Source: Nitrospina sp. UBA6727 (GTDB lineage Bacteria; Nitrospinota; Nitrospinia; Nitrospinales; VA-1). Taken from it: a stretch of 64,000 nucleotides of DNA. A program made the position numbers and the translations under genes. The notes beneath the pieces were generated by a model. It was not told the DNA's origin. It saw nothing but the letters and a program-made list of their open reading frames with translations, and did no database searches. Shown here in pieces: positions 61,301 to 64,000 of the stretch. Location: the NCBI GenBank assembly GCA_002454045.1, contig DKID01000024.1, forward strand, positions 12,303 through 76,302. The letters run 5' to 3'. The stretch's first letter is position 1, and every line of letters begins with the position of its first letter.

Positions 61301-61459
61301 GCGAGAAGATTATTTAATTCAGATGAAGGTGAAAAATATAAAATTTATGCAGTAAAAAATGCAAATTCTCACGATGCAAAAATCAAAATTGTATCTAACC
61401 CAATCAAATTATGGAAAGAAGGAAATTTGTATGCACATCCAATTAATTTTAGAGTTTGA
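58340..61459 (+). CDS. Sacsin-type HSP90-like ATPase with C-terminal DUF3883 nuclease-like domain
   Basis: A 1039-residue, very AT-rich gene unlike its neighbours. The N terminus is a GHKL/Bergerat ATPase of the sacsin class: N-box FIYEILQNAEDAGASS (Glu44, Asn48), then ITHDSENDFNFNDVDGITGI and the glycine loop IGKFGVGFKSVF (99-110). The middle is long and has no recognised domain. An acidic, disordered linker (about 835-915) leads to a C-terminal DUF3883-like region: EWGEKFVYLHFLKKK, NIIEVKWLNRN and GYDFVIIENGEEVEYIEVKTT, with a PD-(D/E)xK-like EVK core (Glu966, Lys968). Such fusions resemble plant NO VEIN and occur in bacterial defence islands. A stand-alone antiphage role is inference. ATG 58340 has no strong ribosome-binding site. 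Confidence 0.85.
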   Translation: MSDNNFKELVKKRKDWVRSSKENNFDFDSILSGSYNDPSHFIYEILQNAEDAGASSIIFNLSPDHLEITHDSENDFNFNDVDGITGIGISTKKDDLNKIGKFGVGFKSVFAITQSPIIKSGQYHFQIDDFVVPKELSLNGSIGTTVKLPFNHPTRERNEVFKLVQKKLQDIGLKTLLFLSNIKEIKWNSPTQNGHYFKSVNPVMGAKNTDKVEIVSQTSVEEYLVLNKPVKVADKKLKVEIAYRLESGQIISVPDQESKLVVYFPTERITYLNFIIQGPFKTTPNRENIPLDDKQNEIIIDEIANLVADSLPIIKKLKYLTTTFLEVLPIDDENCDEPIYSSIFERVKDKFLSNEKLLPTNHGGYAHPNDSILARGKVLTKLLKAKDIKLLFKKSHWLDTNITFDRTRKLQDYLTKKLEIDEINFEYFSEKITEEFMKSKNDEWVITYYGELIDRDTLFREKTNWRLEGTLRDKPIIRLKNNRHCSPFETSGKIQVYLPTKTKSLYKTVKSSIAQNETASEFLNNLGICKPDIFAEIKEFILPKYSDEEIDLDDDEYFDDMGKILEALSKKKSTEKREELIGILEDLPIIDSVNPVTGKTFFNQPSLVYLNTDDLRNYFEGYDSAFFINKNLYKKFGQKKFEDFVRAIGCNETPKRLEIESDLTWQEKNKLRNNGRYSYERCTRDYTIEGLKEIISGVSIEKSVLIFKMLLKSLSNYNGWNKSNFFKGEYGWFYYSECAENFDSQFKKLLCSKPWLFDVDSYQVSPSDISISELHASYVIENENIEALEKALGFQLDKIKQIEKETGGKFIPQDEVGDYERWKAEQGIDDRDDEEWEPDVLPDDVEPSISEGEPEMVERDDLSNQTSNSGRNTNDDENSNGDEDGDDNDGIPKNKIGEWGEKFVYLHFLKKKYSNLSDYEDTELGFLGIDSSNNIIEVKWLNRNKGVGKGYDFVIIENGEEVEYIEVKTTIKSDRTLHKITGTQWEFARRLFNSDEGEKYKIYAVKNANSHDAKIKIVSNPIKLWKEGNLYAHPINFRV

Positions 61460-61469
61460 AGGCGGTCGT

Positions 61470-61481
61470 AAAGCCTACCAA
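61470..61481 (-). repeat. Right copy of the 12-bp inverted repeat flanking the AT-rich gene
   Basis: AAAGCCTACCAA, exact reverse complement of 58314-58325, starting 11 nt after the stop codon of the AT-rich gene. GC-rich sequence resumes right after it. Confidence 0.6.
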
Positions 61482-61536
61482 TCCCCACTCCACCGGACGG
61501 CTAATACTGGTAGCAAAATTGAAGGATTTCGGTAAA

Positions 61537-61802
61537 ATGAAGATTTGTGTGGTAACAAAAGTTTTGAGAATAGATTTGCCGTCCGCCGATGAGTTTATTC
61601 GTTAGATGCGGACCGCAAGCGACCGTTGGTGCATTCTTTCAGCGACGCAAACACAAGTGCCGGGCTCAATGCATTCAAGGCGTTCGTCGCGCTCTACGGT
61701 GCCGCCGCCGAGCCGGGAAAAATTTGCACCGTGACCGCAAAGGACGGCACGCCATTACACTTGGGCTGGGCGCGTGGCGATGCGCAATACTTGGCCACAT
61801 AG
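61537..61802 (+). pseudogene. Small gene with a one-base frameshift (about 88 aa when restored)
   Basis: ATG 61537 opens MKICVVTKVLRIDLPSADEFIR and meets TAG at 61603. In the next frame the sequence carries on at once with LDADRKRPLVHSFSDANTSA and GLNAFKAFVALYG, ending WARGDAQYLAT at TAG 61800-61802. Adding one base near 61601 joins the halves into one smooth protein of about 88 residues. No known slippery heptamer is present, so a deletion (mutation or sequence error) is more likely than programmed frameshifting. The family is not recognised. It lies directly beside the foreign-looking cassette. Confidence 0.5.
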
Positions 61803-61850
61803 TCGCGTCACGGTCGTGGTAGCAACGGTCACGATAATAACGCGACGCCG
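61803..61850. repeat. GTCACGGTCGTGG/CGGTCACG island
   Basis: Run GTCGCGTCACGGTCGTGGTA, GCAACGGTCACGATAATAAC and GCGACGCCG between two genes; a looser member of the dispersed island family. Confidence 0.35.
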
Positions 61851-61853
61851 CAC

Positions 61854-62099
61854 CTAATCCCCAGGCACATCCGCCGCGATGGCCTCTTTCTGGCTGGCTT
61901 TATGGTCGCAGATTCTTGCTTCGATTTTTGCGCGGCAACGCTTGGCTTTGCAGTTGCCCGTCCCCACACCGATTTTTCTTCGCAACGCTTCAAACGTCAA
62001 CGAGCCTTCCTCAATCGCAGTCGTAATCGTCCCCGCCTTGATGTTTCGGCACAGGCAAACTTTTTTGATGCTGTCTAAAAAATGTTTTTTTGTTTCCAA
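61854..62099 (-). CDS. BFD-like [2Fe-2S]-binding protein
   Basis: The core VCLCRNIKAGTITTAIEEGS, LTFEALRRKIGVGTGNC and RCRAKI is the bacterioferritin-associated ferredoxin (BFD) fold, in which CxC and CxxxxC cysteines bind a [2Fe-2S] cluster: here Cys-Leu-Cys and Cys-Lys-Ala-Lys-Arg-Cys. The C-terminal tail is about 20 residues. TTG 62097-62099 (LETKKHFLDSIKKVC) is a reasonable start, giving 81 residues; the frame is open to 62189. A link to iron storage is known for BFD; BFD domains also occur alone as small redox proteins. It is divergent from lnt. Confidence 0.75.
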   Translation of the reverse strand: METKKHFLDSIKKVCLCRNIKAGTITTAIEEGSLTFEALRRKIGVGTGNCKAKRCRAKIEARICDHKASQKEAIAADVPGD

Positions 62100-62264
62100 A
62101 ATATGTAAAGTTCCCGCTATGATTCGCGCCGTTGGATAGCCCGGTCGTGATAATTTATTTTTCGCGAGGACGTCGCCGACCGCAAGCAATTTCGCGCCGC
62201 GGTCGCCGCGACGAAAATCTCAACTCCCGCGCGCCAGTGTAAACCAGCATCGGTGAAAAACCTA

Positions 62265-63842
62265 ATGTCGAAAGCATCCGTCCCGTTTCTGCACGCCGCA
62301 ATCAGCGGAATTATTTTGGTGCTGATTTTCCCCCGCTTCAATTTTGAACCGCTCGCCTGGTTTGCCTTCATCCCACTTTTTGCGGCGATGATGGCAGAAA
62401 AAACTCCGCGCCGCGCCGCGTTATTGGGATTCGTCGCCGCGATGATTTTTTATACTTGGGGACTAAACTGGATTAATAACACCCTCATCAATTACGGAAA
62501 CCTCCCCGCGGCGGCGAGCTTCACGGTGCTCGGCTTGTTGGCGGCGTACCTCTCTTCCTATGTGGCACTGTTTTGTTACTGGACGCGGAAAGTCTGCGAA
62601 AAAAATCCCGTGCGGTTTTTTCTGTTCGCGCCGACGCTGTGGACGTCGCTGGAATATATTCGGTCCACTCACGCCGAGTTCGGATTTTCCTGGCTGGGAC
62701 TGGGTTACTCGCAATTCAAAACTTTGCCCGTCATTCAGATGGCGGAGACGACCGGGGTATACGGCGTCTCCTGGCTCATCGTGTTCGTCAACGCGGGATT
62801 ATATCTGGCGTGGAAAACTTGGCGACCGCGCGGCGCGAAAAACTTTGCGGCGAAAATTTCGGCGGCGAAAAACGCCGTCAATATGGGAGCGCGGTTTTTG
62901 TCAGTCACCGTCATAGTTTTCGCCGGCTGGTGGGGATACGGCAGCGTCGCCATGAACCGCCACGCCATCGCCGCGGAAAAAAATCCCACCATCACGGTGG
63001 CGCTGATTCAGGGGAACGTCGAGCAGTTTATGAAATGGAACCCGGCTTATCAAAAACAAGTCATGAAAAAATACCGCGACCTGACGCTGACGGCGGCGCG
63101 ATCCAAACCGCAACTCATCGTGTGGCCCGAAACCGCGCTGCCTTTTTATTACGGCGAGCATTCGGTCGGCACCGAGTTTGTGCAAGGCTTGGCGCGGCAA
63201 ACGCAAACTCCCATCCTGTTCGGAAGTCCGCGCAAAAAAATCACGGAGGGCCGCACGACCCACTACAACAGCGCGTATATGGTGTCCGCAACCGGCGACA
63301 CGCAAAACCGTTACGACAAAATTCATCTGGTGCCTTTCGGCGAGTTCGTTCCGTTCAGAAAACTTTTGTTCTTCGTGGAAAAAATGGTGGCGATGGTCGG
63401 CGAATTCGGGCGCGGAAAAGAAGCGACATTATTCGCCGTGGCGGGCTATCAGGCCGGCGTCTCCATTTGTTATGAAATGATTTTCCCCGACCTGCTCCGG
63501 CAAGCCGTGAAAAACGGCGCCCACTTTTTAGTCAACATCACCAACGACGCTTGGTTCGGCGAGAGTTCCGCAAGTTACCAGCACATGAGCATGGCGGCGT
63601 TGCGCGCCGTGGAAAATCGCGTGCCCATCGTCCGCGCCGCGAACACGGGAGTTTCGGGGACGGCCGACGCCGACGGAACCCTCCGCGACGCAACGAAACT
63701 TTTTGTCGAAGCGGCGCAAATCACCACGATTACCCCGCGCCGAAGGGGGCTCACTTTCTACGCCGCCAACGGCGATGTTTTCAGTTGGCTCTGCTTGCTC
63801 GCAACCGCCGCGATGACGTTCGCCGCCACGCGAAAAAAGTGA
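62265..63842 (+). CDS. lnt: Apolipoprotein N-acyltransferase
   Basis: An inner-membrane enzyme that adds the third acyl chain to lipoproteins. About six transmembrane helices (from FLHAAISGIILVLIFPRF to MGARFLSVTVIVFAGWWGYG) precede a nitrilase-like periplasmic domain with the triad in VWPETALPFYY (Glu), KIHLVPFGEFVPFR (Lys) and VSICYEMIFPDLL (Cys). One more helix ends the protein. The 525-residue length fits. ATG 62265 is preferred, as GGTGA lies 8 nt upstream; the frame reaches GTG 62253. A short alanine/lysine-rich stretch (KNFAAKISAAKNA) between helices looks like a local expansion. Confidence 0.94.
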   Translation: MSKASVPFLHAAISGIILVLIFPRFNFEPLAWFAFIPLFAAMMAEKTPRRAALLGFVAAMIFYTWGLNWINNTLINYGNLPAAASFTVLGLLAAYLSSYVALFCYWTRKVCEKNPVRFFLFAPTLWTSLEYIRSTHAEFGFSWLGLGYSQFKTLPVIQMAETTGVYGVSWLIVFVNAGLYLAWKTWRPRGAKNFAAKISAAKNAVNMGARFLSVTVIVFAGWWGYGSVAMNRHAIAAEKNPTITVALIQGNVEQFMKWNPAYQKQVMKKYRDLTLTAARSKPQLIVWPETALPFYYGEHSVGTEFVQGLARQTQTPILFGSPRKKITEGRTTHYNSAYMVSATGDTQNRYDKIHLVPFGEFVPFRKLLFFVEKMVAMVGEFGRGKEATLFAVAGYQAGVSICYEMIFPDLLRQAVKNGAHFLVNITNDAWFGESSASYQHMSMAALRAVENRVPIVRAANTGVSGTADADGTLRDATKLFVEAAQITTITPRRRGLTFYAANGDVFSWLCLLATAAMTFAATRKK

Positions 63843-63845
63843 AAG

Positions 63846-63924
63846 AGACGGCGGCGCGACAGTGACGGCGGGGCATTCGCGGGCGGCAACGCGACGGCGT
63901 CATCATCGGCGACAGTGGCGCGCA
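63846..63924. repeat. GACGGCGGCG/GTGACGGCGGGG island after lnt
   Basis: Run GAGACGGCGGCGCGACAGTG, ACGGCGGGGCATTCGCGGGC, GGCAACGCGACGGCGTCATC and ATCGGCGACAGTGGCG. No gene is visible between the lnt stop and the window end at 64000. Confidence 0.55.
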
Positions 63925-64000
63925 ACTTTTTTCGTCACCGCAACATCATCAACTTGGCGGCGGCGGGGCCGCCTCTTCGCCGTCATTCCAACGCAAGTTG

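Noticed and set aside
58340..61459. Complete multi-gene defence system
   Set aside because: No helicase, methylase, TA partner or further AT-rich gene lies beside it; only a single gene is supported.
61595..61606. Programmed -1 frameshift at ATTCGTTAG
   Set aside because: No slippery heptamer and no clear downstream pseudoknot; a one-base deletion explains the case more simply.
61589..61822. 77-codon Arg/Cys-rich frame
   Set aside because: The other frame of the same stretch gives a much more protein-like sequence as the second half of the frameshifted gene.
63843..64000. Coding start or end at the right edge
   Set aside because: The segment is mostly a GACGGCG island; no frame with protein-like composition could be supported in the visible bases.

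Overview
The window reads as a chromosomal segment of a nitrite-oxidising bacterium, most likely a member of or relative of Nitrospinota. The main reason is a complete minus-strand operon for a periplasm-facing nitrite oxidoreductase: nxrA (Tat signal, molybdopterin subunit), nxrB (iron-sulfur subunit starting MPEVYNWQLGR) and an nxrC-type haem-binding subunit. A second NxrC-type domain, fused to a diheme cytochrome c, lies about 8 kb away. The taxon is an inference from gene content and residue patterns; no database was searched.

Layout. 1-6.4 kb: end of a HIT protein, nadA, then rpoH-fumC-small membrane peptide on the minus strand, small envelope genes, a porin and a DUF1566 protein. 6.5-14.4 kb: one long minus-strand cluster pheA-tyrA-cmk-rpsA-sppA-ihf-aroC-amidohydrolase, with several 4-nt overlaps. 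14.5-22.8 kb: glnD, then plus-strand monomeric isocitrate dehydrogenase, malate dehydrogenase, mlaC and a GHMP kinase that appears to start at CTG. 22.8-31.2 kb: an RND/MMPL exporter, TPR protein, small membrane proteins, pepA, and a stand-alone HydB/HndC-like NuoF flavoprotein. 31.2-39.6 kb: OppA-type lipoprotein, two leucine-rich-repeat proteins, zinc-ribbon and ferritin-like proteins, protoporphyrinogen oxidase, FIST protein and a metallo-beta-lactamase-fold protein. 39.7-44.7 kb: the cytochrome c/NxrC-like fusion, a partner with CxxCH and HExxH motifs, and a solitary nuoB. 44.8-49.8 kb: purD, polar amino-acid ABC genes, tmRNA (tag ANDYDAAVAA), an H1-like small basic protein and a rhodanese. 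49.9-56.2 kb: the nxr operon with a good sigma-70-type promoter and a leader of about 235 nt. 56.4-64 kb: coaD, an aminotransferase, an AT-rich foreign-looking cassette, a frameshifted remnant, a BFD-like ferredoxin and lnt.

How it fits together. NXR feeds electrons from nitrite to c-type cytochromes; the diheme/NxrC-like fusion is a plausible electron carrier or alternative gamma subunit. The NADP-dependent IDH, Mdh, FumC and the HydB-like flavoprotein fit carbon fixation and reductant supply in such an autotroph, but this is inference from gene content.

Three things stand out as poorly described. (1) A 1039-residue sacsin-type HSP90-like ATPase fused to a DUF3883 nuclease-like domain, strikingly AT-rich, bounded by a perfect 12-bp inverted repeat and next to a broken gene: a candidate single-gene defence cassette. 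(2) The cytochrome c/NxrC fusion coupled to a putative haem-binding metalloprotease. (3) At least a dozen dispersed GTGACG/GACGGCG islands, mostly between genes, one of which reads in frame through a membrane protein. No CRISPR array, tRNA, rRNA, transposase or integrase was recognised.
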